Source of the DNA: Gautieria morchelliformis
Lineage: Eukaryota; Basidiomycota; Agaricomycetes; Gomphales; Gomphaceae
Direction of reading: 5' to 3'
Assembly: GCA_015179125.1 (NCBI GenBank)
Contig: WHVA01000013.1
Coordinates: forward strand, 372,001 to 436,000
Length of the DNA stretch: 64,000 nt
Under the pieces are notes generated by a model. It was not told the origin of the DNA, did no database searches, and worked only from the letters and a program-made list of their open reading frames with translations. The translations under genes were made by a program, and so were the position numbers. This document shows positions 53,404 through 63,971 of this stretch, one piece after another. Within the stretch, counting starts at the first letter, position 1, and every line of letters begins with the position of its first letter.

Positions 53404-53881
53404 TGTTGGGTGCATTTATGCTCCTGCACCAAAATCAAGCATAATATATTCAATTTATTGTGTGGTGTTTCAATATTTTCTCATACTGTTCTTGTACCAT
53501 GCATCCATTTCTCTGCTTATTTTCGAAATTTTCTAGTCACTCTCTATCTCTCCATTTCATTCTGTTATTTCTACTTTCACAGGCGGCTGCACCCAGCGGA
53601 GTTTGAAATGACTTGACGCGCGAGCCCTTGGGCGCTAAAGGGTCGGGTGCAAGTATATGCCTTCTGAGACAGGATTACACTCCTCTCTCAGTGACAATAA
53701 ATTCACTGAGAGAGGCGAGTAGTATCTTTCATATTTACATAGCATGTTGACTGAAAATCATGTAGTATATTTGATTCTAGGTATTGTATTAATACATCAG
53801 TGACAATAAATTCACTGAGAGAGTATATTTGATTCTAGAACTCTACCGAACCTTCCCTGCCATAGCCCCTAGTTGCTAACA
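53404..53881 (+). repeat. 5' LTR of copia copy 2 (478 bp)
   Basis: Contains the palindrome CTCTCAGTGACAATAAATTC ACTGAGAG at 53691-53717 and again at 53800-53822. Ends TTGCTAACA, 6 bp before the gag ATG. Confidence 0.9.
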
Positions 53882-53887
53882 AGGGTT

Positions 53888-55132
53888 ATGGGCCCCGCAG
53901 ACACTTCGCAGAAGCTTTTGGGTGTGGAGAAGCTTGCAACAGATGGAAGTAATTGGCCTCTGTGGCGAGCTACTCTCACAAGTTATTTTGAGTCCAAAAA
54001 TCTACTCAGGCATATAGAAGGGAGAGCCATTCGACCTCCTGATCCTCCAGTCATGCCCCCAGGCCATATTCTCACAGAAGCTGAGGAAACTCAGATAGAG
54101 AAGGCTGAGGAGAAGCTGGAGAAATATCTTGCCAGAGAAGGACAGGCCAAAACCCAAATAATCGTCTCAGTGTCAGAGTCACTAGCTCTGATGCTACAGA
54201 AGAAGCATACAGCAAAAGAAGTCTGGGATGCATTGGTCAATGAGATGACCAAAAAGCCCAAGATGGTCCTCACCAACCTACAGAGACAGCTTCGCAGTAT
54301 GAGGTGTCCTGAGGATGGAGACTTGAGAGATCACTTGGACAAGGCCCAAGACCTCTATGCTCGTCTCAATGAGATGGGAGCCAGAATTTCTGAAGGAGAG
54401 TTCACCGACATTATCCTTGCATCACTTCCACCCTCCTATGAGGCAGTTATGAATGCCCTTACCACGTCGCTCGAAGAATGTGGAATGCCCTTAGTGCCTG
54501 ATGATATTATCAGAGTACTAAAGGCTCAATACGACAGGAGAAAGACTCTCAATATTTCACAAGAAGAGCAGGCATTTATTGGTTCATCTACGAAAGGGCA
54601 GAAGGGCCGGAAAGACCCGAAGGTGTCTACATGCACTAATTGCCACAAGCCTGGACATGCTATAGAGAGTTGCTGGGCTAAAGGAGGTGGTAAAGAAGGC
54701 CAGGGGCCACGTCAGAAGAAGAAAGCGAAAGCCAAAAAGAAGAAGGGCAAAGCCAAGGCGAATGTTGCCGAAGAAGTGTCCTCTGAGGAGGATGAGAGTG
54801 GCAGTCCAGCCGCTTTCGCCAACTTCGACTGCTCTAATTTGAGTAGTTTATCTCTGGACACTGTTGTTATTCTCGACACTGGAACGACCGCACATATGAC
54901 CCCTCACAAGAATTTATTGAGGGATTACAGTCCATTCTCACAGCCGCGCACAATTCGTGCAGCCAACAAAGGCACTTTTGATGCCTTCGGTTCAGGCTCA
55001 CTCGTGCTATCTAACAAGGTTGGAGATAAGACTGTGAACATTACATTGAAGGATACGTTCTATGCGCCAAAATGGCTGTTACCCTCATCTCGATCGGCCG
55101 GTGCGATGATGCAGGCTATAACACACAAATAG
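53888..55132 (+). pseudogene. copia copy 2 gag and protease
   Basis: From ATG at 53888 (MGPADTSQKLLGVEKLATDG). The Gag N-terminal WPLWRATLTSYFESKNLL and the central ALMLQKKHTAKEVWDALVNE are typical of the UBN2/copia Gag. A CCHC knuckle CTNCHKPGHAIESCW lies near 54630-54675, a basic Lys-rich tract after it, and the protease motif VVILDTGTTAHMTPHKN near 54865-54915. A 1-bp deletion at about 55068 (GCGCCAAAATGG against CCCAAAATGG in copy 1) shifts the frame. Only a single DLRDHL unit is present where copy 1 has three. Confidence 0.92.
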
Positions 55133-58100
55133 CTGATCAGAAATGCACAATATCCAATCGTAAAGGCAGGATATTGATGCAAGCACCGAAGCTGAATGGC
55201 TTATATCGATTTGATTTACAACACACAAGTGCCGAAGCGCATGTATGCGCATCAGCCATGGAAATACATCAAAAAATGGGGCACATTTCACAAAAGTCCC
55301 TACAGCACTTGCTCAACCGTGGCATGATATTAGGCATTGAATTGAGCTCAAAAGGTGACAAGGTTGTTTGCGATGCATGCATTCAGGCGAAGATTGCACG
55401 CAAATCACTTCCTCAGGAACCCAGAAGCCGATCATCAAAATTCGGTGACAGAATTTATTCTGATGTCTGGGGACCAGCGAGACACTCCACAATTGACAAG
55501 AAATCCTATTATGTGTCTTTCATTGACGACTACTCAAGAGAATCGGTTATCTATTTGATGGCAAACAAATCGGAAGCATTTTCAAAATACAAACTCTACG
55601 AGGCCTTGATGCTTCGACAGAGGAATATGCACATCAAAGCACTTGTTTCCGACAGAGGGGGCGAATACACAAGCTCAGAATTTGAACAGCATTTGGCCAA
55701 GCAAGGCACGAAGCATCGGTTAACCGTGCATGACACCCCAGAGTCAAATGGTGTTGCTGAACGTTTAAACCGAACTCTAGTTGAAAGAGCTCGTGCCATG
55801 CTATTGGAATCAAGTCTTCCTAAGACTCTATGGGGGCATGCAATTTTGCATGCCAACTATCTTAGGAATCGGACACACACAAGAGCTTTGCCAGACAAAA
55901 CCCCTTTTGAAATGATCCATCACGAGAAACCGAACCTGAAAGACATACACGTGTGGGGAATTGAAGTCTACGTTAAAGTCAAAGAGGGAAACAAACTAGC
56001 AGCCCGTGCCAAAAGAGCTCGGTGGATAGGAATCTCTGGACAGAGCCATGGTCACTGCATCTACTGGCCTGACTCTCAGAAGGTTTCTGTCGAGCGGAAT
56101 TTATATTTGACTCAGAGATGAAGGGGGGCAAAGCTCCAATCATTTCTATTGAAGAGTCACAGCTACCTACGTCCAGAAAAATGGTACAGGCCATCTCGGC
56201 GCCAGCACCTATGCCTAGCCGCTTAGTCAGCGAAGAGGCAAAGATCGAGGAAATTGATGATGATGAACCAGAGGAACGTCTGAAAGAGCTGCAACCCAGT
56301 CAGACTGTTGATGCCAGACCTAAAGAAGCTGCTCCAACAAGGAGAAGCGAGAGAATCCGTCAGCAGCAGGCGCAGCCGGCCCCAAGTGGTCCCGTAACAA
56401 GATCTCAAACTAAGAGACATGCTGGTGCAGATATCACTACACTAGCTTACGAGGACATTGAGGACCATCAAGACAAATTATTGAACAAGATTTATCCTCT
56501 GTCACTGACGGCATCAGTGATTATAACCTTGCCATCAGTACACTTTCGACCTCCGATCAAAACAAAGATAATGTGCTGCCGGATTTGAATCAGACCGAGC
56601 CTAGCAATGCAGATGAAGCCTTAAATGATCCTATGTGGAAAGCATCGATGGATAAAGAGTATAAGGTGCTACTCGACAAAGGTGTATGGGAAGTGGTTAA
56701 ACCACCTCCTGGGCAAATATTGTCGGAAATAGATGGGTATTCCTCTGGAAACGCAATCCAGAAGGTGAACCCATCACACCTAGATCGAGGATGGTCGCCC
56801 AAGGCTTTACACAAAGTTTTGGAGTCGACTACAATGAAACCTATGCACCTGTTGCTCGGATGACTTCCTTACGGATTATATGTGCCATTGCTGCCAGGAA
56901 CAACTGGCCTATTCACCAAATGGATGTGGACAGTGCGTATTTGAATGCTACACTGCCAGAACCTATTTACATGAGACAGCCGTATGGATATGAGACCGGA
57001 GACAAAGATGATGTCCTCCTGCTGAAGAAAGCACTTTACGGCCTCAAACAGTCTGGAAGGGAATGGTACAAACGTCTGAGTGGTGAATTTCTCAAGTTAG
57101 GATTCACTAAATCAGCTTCGGATGGAGCTGTATTTTGCAGACGTGGACCGAGAGGGCATGCGATTATTGCAACGGCAGTAGACGACCTCACTATCACAGC
57201 TGAGAGTCAACCAATCCTCGATGGGGTAAAGCATGATCTTGCCCAGATCTTCAGTATGAAAGATCTAGGCGAGATTCATTGGCTTTTGAACCTCAAAATC
57301 GAAAGAGATTGGAATAACAAATCGATTGCAATATCACAAGCTGCATACATCCAAAAAATCATCAAAAAATTCAATCTGGATGATGCCAAAACATTTTCCA
57401 CACCTCTCGACCCAGCCGTTAAATTATCCAGGGACCAATGCCCTTCCACAGATGAAGACAAACAGAAGATGTCAAGAATTCCATACAGACAAGCGATAGG
57501 ATCATTGATGTGGGCAGCAGTAGCCACTCGACCGGACATTGCGTTCGCAGTGTCATTACTTTCTCAATTCCTCGAAAACCCAGGTCCAACACATTGGCAT
57601 GCAGTCAAACGTGTCTTTAAATATCTAAAAGGCACGATGGACTACAAATTGACACTTGGGAAGAATCGAGACGGCCTCATTGGGTATTCAGATGCGGATT
57701 GGGCTTCTCAAGAGCACAGGCACTCATACTCGGCTTATATTTTTCAGATTGATGGAGGGACAGTATCATGGAGTTGTCAAAAACAATCCATAGTAGCCCT
57801 ATCATCAACTGAAGCCGAATTCGTTGCTCTGACTCATGCGAGCAAAGAAGCCTTATGGATGCGCCACTTTATTTCTGAAGTATTCCAACCGCTGAATTGT
57901 CCCATCAAACTTTATTCAGACAATCAATCAGCCATTGCCATTGTCTATGGCACTCAACAACACACGAGGACCAAGCATTTCGACATTAGATTATATTTCA
58001 TCCGAGATATAGTCGAAGATGAAGAAATTAAGCTTGTGTACCTACCAACGGAACACATGCTAGCCGATCTTCTCACTAAAGGACTTCCTAGTCCTAGAGT

Positions 58101-58134
58101 GAGAATCCTCAACGAGAAAATCGGAATATATTAA
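55072..58134 (+). pseudogene. copia copy 2 pol: integrase, reverse transcriptase, RNase H
   Basis: Pre-integrase HQKMGHISQKSLQHLL and CDACIQAK (55270-55390). Integrase core SDVWGPARHSTIDKKSYYVS (55460), ALVSDRGGEYTSSEFEQ (55640) and TPESNGVAERLNRTL (55740) with all three acidic residues. Small deletions at about 56110, 56478 and 56713 break the frame. The last ORF (56791-58134, 447 aa) holds RT from VAQGFTQSFGVDYNETYAPV through VDSAYLNATLPEPIYM, KKALYGLKQSGREWYK and the active site ATAVDDLTITA. It then gives RNase H with GYSDADWASQEHRHSYSAY, ALSSTEAEFVALTHASKEAL and KLYSDNQSAIAIV, ending NEKIGIY. The enzymatic domains are individually intact. Confidence 0.92.
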
Positions 58135-58147
58135 GCTTGAGGGGGCG

Positions 58148-58636
58148 TGTTGGGTGCATTTATGCTCCTGCACCAAAATCAAGCATAATATATTCAATTT
58201 ATTGTGTGGTGTTTCAATATTTTCTCATACTGTTCTTGTACCATGCATCCATTTCTCTGCTTATTTTCGAAATTTTCTAGTCACTCTCTATCTCTCCATT
58301 TCATTCTGTTATTTCTACTTTCGCAGGCGGCTGCACCCAGCGGAGTTTGAAACGACTTCGACGCGCGAGCCCTTGGGCGCTAAAGGGCCGGGTGCAAGTA
58401 TATGCCTTCTGAGACAGGATTACACTCCTCTCTCAGTGACAATAAATTCACTGAGAGAGGCGAGTAGTATTCTTCATATTTACATAGCATGTTGACTGAA
58501 AATCATGTAGTATATTTGATTCTAGGTACTGTATTAATATATCAAGTGACAATAAATTCACTGAGAGAGTATATTTGATTCTAGCTTTCTAAGAACTCTA
58601 CCGAACCTTCCCTGCCATAGCCCCTAGTTGCTAACA
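58148..58636 (+). repeat. 3' LTR of copia copy 2 (489 bp)
   Basis: Matches the 5' LTR closely, with palindromes at 58430-58460 and 58553-58575 and an 11-bp insertion (TTTCTAAGAAC) near 58590. Confidence 0.9.
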
Positions 58637-59693
58637 GCCCAACCTCTAAGAGCAAAGCCGGACGTGGATCTGAACATACTGTCAAGCGGATCAGATCATG
58701 CAGATCGCCATCCTCTCCATTTCCTGATCGACACAGTGATCTGCGCGATCCTTGGCTCACCACACAAGCGGCTAACGGAGATAGAGATCATGATTGCTAT
58801 TAAAAGAAGGTTCGCGTATTATGCCAATCCCCATCATGACCAAGGATTCTGGGTGAGTTGTGTCCTCTTCGATAGCTTTGCGAATCCTACATCGCTTTGT
58901 GGGATGCATAATTGTTTTCGTGGTTTCGTGGCGTAACTCGTAGTTCTTTCATGTTGACTTGTTGATTTGTGCAGGAACATCTACGCGACCTTTTGGACGG
59001 CCATCCATGGCTGACTTTGATGCCCCGGCATGCAACGGATAACAACCCCTGTCAGGCGTGTGTTCCACGTGTGGTGTTTGCAATTAGTGGCATTCTAACC
59101 TCTGTGCACAGGATGGGGACTGGTGGTGGACAGTCGTGCCTAGTAGCAGGTCGTGTAAGTTCGACTACAAATCCAGGCCTAAATTCAAAACAGCGAAGAA
59201 AACGAGGTCGATACGGGCCCACAGTGACTCCGAGGATGTATGGGCGGGTGCATCAACGCCATCACCTAGCGGAGACGATGCTGAAGGAGACGGTCGTAAG
59301 TTCGACTACAAATCCAGGCCTAAGTTCCGAAGAGCCAAGAAGACCAAGTCGATACGGGCCGACCGTGACTCAGAGGATGTATGGGCGGATGTATCAACTC
59401 CATCACCTAGCGGAGATGATGCTGAAGGACACGATCGTAAGTCAACAGTCATGGCCGTGGCCGCGACGCTAAACGATGCCATGCCTGAACAGCTGGAAGG
59501 CCAAAGGCAGAGCATCGACCGCGACGAGCTCGCCGCCGCAGGATGGCAGAGCCCGGAATCGACTCCTGAAATTGGGAGGGTACTGGTCCCGGCACCAGCT
59601 ACCCTCACCAAAACAAACATTACTATGCCCTCTCACAGGATTTGCCTATCAGAAGGCAAACCGTTGAGAGAGGTCAGTCAATATCTGCTGTGA
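58637..59693 (+). pseudogene. Forkhead-domain protein gene, 5' part missing
   Basis: The exon open from the LTR edge to 58852 encodes HPLHFLIDTVICAILGSPHK, RLTEIEIMIAIKRRFAYYAN and GFW. After an intron 58853-58974 (GTGAGT...GTGCAG), exon 58975-59055 gives EHLRDLLDGHPWLTLMPRHA. A probable GC-AG intron 59056-59111 is followed by DGDWWWTVVP. This is the forkhead winged-helix order: helix 1, SP..LT..EI helix 2, F.YY, recognition-helix region, wing W.V.P. The C-terminal part carries two 47-residue repeats (starting KFDYKSRPKFK and KFDYKSRPKFR, 141 bp apart) and ends at TGA 59691-59693. A sequence-specific DNA-binding role in the nucleus follows from the family. No ATG precedes the domain; the copia element replaced the promoter and start. 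Confidence 0.6.
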
Positions 59694-60218
59694 GGGATGG
59701 ATGCAAGGACAAGCCGTGCGTGGGAAGTCAGGGGAGTCCCCTTCGGTGGGGTACTTTGCGGGCTCTTATACCCGAGCAGCACCATCGGTCACTGCCAGAC
59801 TTGCGACTCTCCCGAGCAAAATATGTATCGTACCCTATTCGACTCGGAATCGGTTCCTATCTCCCTGCTTCTTCACGCTCTCGATGTAGTCTTCGCTCTG
59901 TTCCTGCGGTTTCCTTCGAGCCGTTTCCTATTTCCAATGGCCAAATTGAACTAATGCATGTGTATAAGAGTTTGTACTACATTCCGTCTCCTGACTGTGT
60001 ATTAAAGAATGTACACTTTGTTTTTTTTTTTACGTATGGTTCCTCTTGTGAATGGGCTTCAAAGACTACTCTGTCCACTTCACCGCGCGGATGGTGCAAA
60101 AGTCGCCGTCCGTCACTCATCTCGGCCGGCCGGGTTTATCGGTGATCGGGTTTTGGTGCGCTTGTACTGTCTTGGCAGTCATATGATAAACACGAGACAC
60201 AGGACAGCGTGAAGTTTA
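59694..60218. other. Intergenic, no gene seen
   Basis: Downstream of the forkhead gene. It has a T10-11 tract near 60020, short frames without recognisable domains, and a direct repeat GAGTGTCGTTCGAT around 60240. Probably 3'-untranslated and intergenic DNA. Confidence 0.4.
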
Positions 60219-60431
60219 TCAGTACTTAGTGTCGTTCGATGAGTGTCGTTCGATGAGTCGAGGATAAGACTTCTCAATCACGGTCATATATTCTTGTAGA
60301 TGAGGATCGTTAGCTTTTTCAGCCGAATGGCGAAATAATCGTGTACGACGAAGGGTATAAAGAACCTCGCGTATGCAGTACACAGTAGGAGAATGTATTT
60401 CACCTCCACCAAAGGAAAGATTATCTTGCAT
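60219..60431 (-). CDS. Small unknown ORF (70 aa), possibly the 3' exon of a host gene
   Basis: On the minus strand, ATG at 60431 to a stop at 60219. The text MQDNLSFGGGEIHSPTVYCI and VLYTLRRTRLFRHSAEKAND looks protein-like with a basic helix. An upstream ATG (60484, MFGMFGAS) could be an earlier exon ending just before the Harbinger target site, so that insertion may have hit the promoter. Family unknown. Confidence 0.35.
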   Translation of the reverse strand: MQDNLSFGGGEIHSPTVYCIREVLYTLRRTRLFRHSAEKANDPHLQEYMTVIEKSYPRLIERHSSNDTKY

Positions 60432-60490
60432 GGGCTCGGGGTCCTAATGTCCTTAGTCATTTGAGGCGCCGAACATCCCAAACATGATCA

Positions 60491-60493
60491 TTA
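60491..60493. other. Target-site duplication TTA of the Harbinger element (left)
   Basis: TTA directly precedes GGGCCTATCACAGTAGCGG. PIF/Harbinger elements duplicate TTA/TAA. The partner lies just outside the window. Confidence 0.6.
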
Positions 60494-60502
60494 GGGCCTA
60501 TC

Positions 60503-60531
60503 ACAGTAGCGGTTTTGATGGGGATTTGGAG
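60503..60531 (+). repeat. Left terminal inverted repeat of the Harbinger element (core)
   Basis: 29 bp identical to the complement of 63972-64000. Just inside, the motif GGTTTTGATGGGGATTTG is repeated in tandem (60510 and 60533). Confidence 0.85.
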
Positions 60532-60727
60532 TGGTTTTGATGGGGATTTGAGAAGGCGTTTCATGCCCGAAACTGACCCAAATTCCCAAAGCGCCTCTGG
60601 AGGCGATTTGGAAAAGTCGCGTCGTTTTGGATTTGGATTTCGGCCGGCACACCTAGCGGAGCTCCAAAGGCTGTCGCCATCTGCTACACCTTCTGAGCTG
60701 CCACATCATCGCATCGCCTTCCGAGAT

Positions 60728-62362
60728 ATGAGTCCCAGGAAGCGCAAACGTGCTGAACCTGTCACAACAGCTAGGATAGACACCCTTTCTGTTCCACAGC
60801 TGGAAGCTCTGCTCCATGCAGCTAAGGTAAAACAAGCTGACTCCTCCGTGAACAAAAGGCCTCGTAAGCCCAGTGCGAAGGCCGCTGCTATGACCAATGA
60901 CGATATCGAAGAACCCGAAGCAAAACCTGCCCTTGTTAAGCCAGGACATAAGGCGGAGGGCAAGAAACTCAGGGGAGATGAAGCCTCGATCCCCCCAGTG
61001 CCATGAGTGCGATCTTCTGTAATGAAGCCCTGTTACTAACGTTGCCACCAGCTGGCTAAGGAGCATGATCTCACAGACATGCTCCTAACGGTCCTTGAAG
61101 ATGACCCAGTCATGCGAGCAGCGTTCAGTATGGACAAGGGCGCCGAGAGCAAGAACAAGAGCAGTGCGAAGACTGTTGCTGATCATCATCGCTCCCTTGC
61201 ATTACGAGTCCTTATCCCTCATCACTCAGGCCGCTGGAAAGATGCGTCATTGGTACAGATGGGGAATGTAGTTAAAAACCGTGTCAATGCGTAAGTTCTT
61301 CTGTTCAGGTAGCCGTTGTAAACTAATATCTTGATTTAGGATCAAGAAGTCTTATATGTCTGAAAAGACACTGCTTGGTGAGACTGGTGCTGGTCTGGTA
61401 GAGACCAAAGATACGGAAAAGGAAATCATAGTAGGTAGTGCTATCGACAACTTGTGGGGTGCATCTAACTTTACCTATATCTGATTGGGTTCTTACTGCC
61501 TGCAGGGGAAATCAAGATCTGGTTCCCTTGGTTTCGGGGAATGCAGCGGCTTATGGGCACTAGTCCCTTGGTTATTCGGGATGCCGTTGCGCATTCCACC
61601 TCGCAGCTCAATTTAGACATCCTTGACCGTGTGTCTGCATCAGAGGTAGTGAAGAGCCCGGCAGAGAGCTCTCTGTTGGTATGTCACAGTGTGAATTGTG
61701 GTTATTGAGATAACTAACCAATAATGAAGGTAATAGACAACGATGGCGAACCCAGTATTGAAACAAGCGAAGATAACACACGGTACTCACCCTTTTCCTT
61801 TGATGCCGACCTTCCCTCTGAGGATCCCAATGATACCTACAATGAACAAAGCGGCTCCTCAAGCAGAAGCAAACAGGTGACTGTATCTATGCAGAAGGCT
61901 AACATGAAGCCCGAGACTGTCACACGGGTGGCATTGAATTCCACAACGGCAACCCGTCGCAAGGGTCTGCTTGATGGTCTGTCAGAAATGCAGGAGGCAC
62001 GGCGAGCCACTACGGAGCGACTTGCAGGACAGCTAAACCGGTCCAGGGAGGAGCGGGTGAGAATACAGGTACTAGCTGACTTTGAGAAGGAGAAGTTAAA
62101 ACTTGAACACCAAGCCCACAAGGAGGAGCTAGACCGTGCACATGCATTAACTATGCAGCGGGAGGGCTATGAGTTAGAGATGTCAGCACGATATGGAACT
62201 ATCAGGTCTAGTAGCCGAGTTCCCCTGTCAGCGTCGAGCTCCCGGGATGGACAAAGCATGGCTAACCACGGAACGTCAGACATGCCGGAGACTTTTACCG
62301 GGGAAGATTGGCACGCGGACTTCCCTGGAGGTATGTCAGGAGTATGGTACGTCTATTCATAA
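60728..62362 (+). CDS. Harbinger accessory protein (ORF2), multi-exon
   Basis: ATG at 60728 (MSPRKRKRAEPVTTARIDTL). Exon 1 runs to 60997; intron 60998-61051 (GTGCCA...CCACCAG). Exon 2 (61052 to about 61293) reads LAKEHDLTDMLLTVLEDDPV and HHSGRWKDASLVQMGNVVKN. Further introns (GTAAGT near 61294, GTAGGT near 61431, GTATGT near 61679) lead to the last exon from about 61730 to 62362. The N-terminus is basic with a probable nuclear localisation signal; WKDASLVQMGNVVKNR resembles the MADF/Myb-like part of Harbinger ORF2 proteins. The C-terminal third is a long coiled coil (MQEARRATTERLAGQLNRSR, EKEKLKLEHQAHKEELDRAH). In this superfamily ORF2 carries transposase to the nucleus and termini. Exon edges are my reading and need transcript support. 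Confidence 0.65.
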
Positions 62363-63793
62363 TCTAGTCTTGCTAACAGAGCGTTCTTAAGGTCCTCTCG
62401 TTTAACTTTTCCTTCCAACAGAGCTACCTCCCGAGTTGCCTCCTGTACCTCTGCCAGAGCCGCTTCTCCACCCATCCCTATAACACTCTCCTCCTCTATA
62501 ATTCGTAGTCCCTCACGAAAGAAATCATCGCTTGTGATGTCTGTGCCTGCCTCATGTGACATAGCATACGTATGAACTGCAATACACGCAGTAATCCAAA
62601 ATGTGGCGATACCCAATTGGTGAACCTGGTTTATTTGTACACGAAGGCCTCGCAGGGAGCCGAACCGCCCTTTGATGAATCCAACGCAGTGCTCAGACTT
62701 CACGCGTACTCGAGAAACCCAGTAATTGAACCGTGCATTCTCTGGGGTATCCTTCTCAGGTCTAAAGAGCACTTGTAAGGTACAGCTTAGAGATTGAGCT
62801 GGTAGCTTACTTCTTGTACGGCGTGCATAGCCACTTCTGCAATGGATACGCAGAGTCCGCCCATATCCACTCACCTTCCCGCAATAATGTAGCATGCTCC
62901 TTCGGTAAGGGAGTCTCGTTCCAGGCACGAGCATCGTGCTGACTTCCTGGTAATCCAACACCATAGTCAATGATGCGGAGGTCAGGGGTAGAGATGAGCT
63001 AGAGTAGCAGTTAGCTATACACCTATTTATTTATGAGAGAACTTGCCTGCACGTTCATTGAGTAATTGCTCTTCCTATCGTACCACGTATTTCCGTAGAA
63101 CCCTGGTCGCTGGAATAAGGGCACTAGCGTACCATCAACCATCAACCAGCCGTCACGCCACTCGGGGCCTGAAGCTTCCTCAACCCACTGCTTTGCTCTC
63201 TCCCTCTCTTCATCGGTTGGCCACTTTACAGCTACACGGCGGAATTCAGGGCGGCATAGAGCCTTGATTACATGGCGTGTGCTTCGGTCGACAGTCCCAA
63301 AACCCCAACCGGCCCACAGAGCGACCTCCTGCATACTCACTGCATTCCCAAAGTGGCCAAAGCGATAAAGTGCTACGGCAAGCTGATATGCAACGGGGAG
63401 CTGGGCGTTGTGAGAGTTGTTATGGAATACGGTGTCACCTTGTATCCTTTCAACGATGGCATCGAACGTCTGAGGCCAAACCCGCAAGTATTGTCGAAAT
63501 ATCTCGGGCCGGCTATATCTGTAGTCGGAGAGGGTGGTCATAAGGAGCGACATCGGCTTGTTGACTTTAACCCGGGAGTGAAGGTATCGTCTGGAGTGGA
63601 GGTCGGCCATCATCTCGAGAACCTCATCTGACTCTAACCGCAATTCCATGTTTTCATCTGAACTTGCACCAGTCTCAGAATCAGTAGTGTCTTCAAGGTA
63701 GACATCTAGCTCAGCATCTTCCTCAAGAAGGAGCTCCAACATAAGACACTGAAGGAGGGCATCGTTGAGCTCCATCCTATCAGTCTTTGTCAT
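62353..63793 (-). CDS. Harbinger DDE transposase (447 aa, three exons)
   Basis: ATG at 63793 (MTKTDRMELNDALLQCLMLE). Exons are 63793-63047, 62998-62811 and 62761-62353. Intron 1 (63046-62999) has a GC donor (CAG|GCAAGT) and AG acceptor; intron 2 (62810-62762) is GTAAGC...TTTAG. Lengths sum to 448 codons in one frame. Domains: an acidic N-terminus; a helical region with FRQYLRVWPQTFDAIVERIQ and QLAVALYRFGHFGNAVSMQE; the catalytic DDE_4 triad with Asp in WLMVDGTLVPLF, Asp in LRIIDYGVGLPGS and Glu in VRVKSEHCVGFIKGRFGSLR. All three acidic residues are present. It excises and inserts the element at TWA sites. The length fits fungal HARBI1-like enzymes. Confidence 0.85.
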
Positions 63794-63971
63794 GGCGTTG
63801 GCAGCAGAGAACAAGAAGCTAGAGCCGCTCTGGCCGGTGACGGCAGGAGCAACAAAAGCCCCATCGAAATCATATCAAAATGTGAGTTCAAAACTAGCTT
63901 ATCACAGTTAAAACCGGTTTTCGGGGCTTTGTCGGAGCTTTATAAATGTTTCAAATCCTCGTCCAAATCCG

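Larger units (their letters stand above)
53404..58636 (+). mobile_element. Ty1/copia element, copy 2, without matching TSD
   Basis: LTRs 53404-53881 and 58148-58636 with ends TGTTGGGTGC...TTGCTAACA. The polypurine tract GAGGGGGCG precedes the 3' LTR. Left flank ACTAT (hAT gene) and right flank GCCCA (forkhead gene) differ, so the two sides were not one locus at insertion. Close sister of copy 1 with fewer lesions. Confidence 0.92.
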
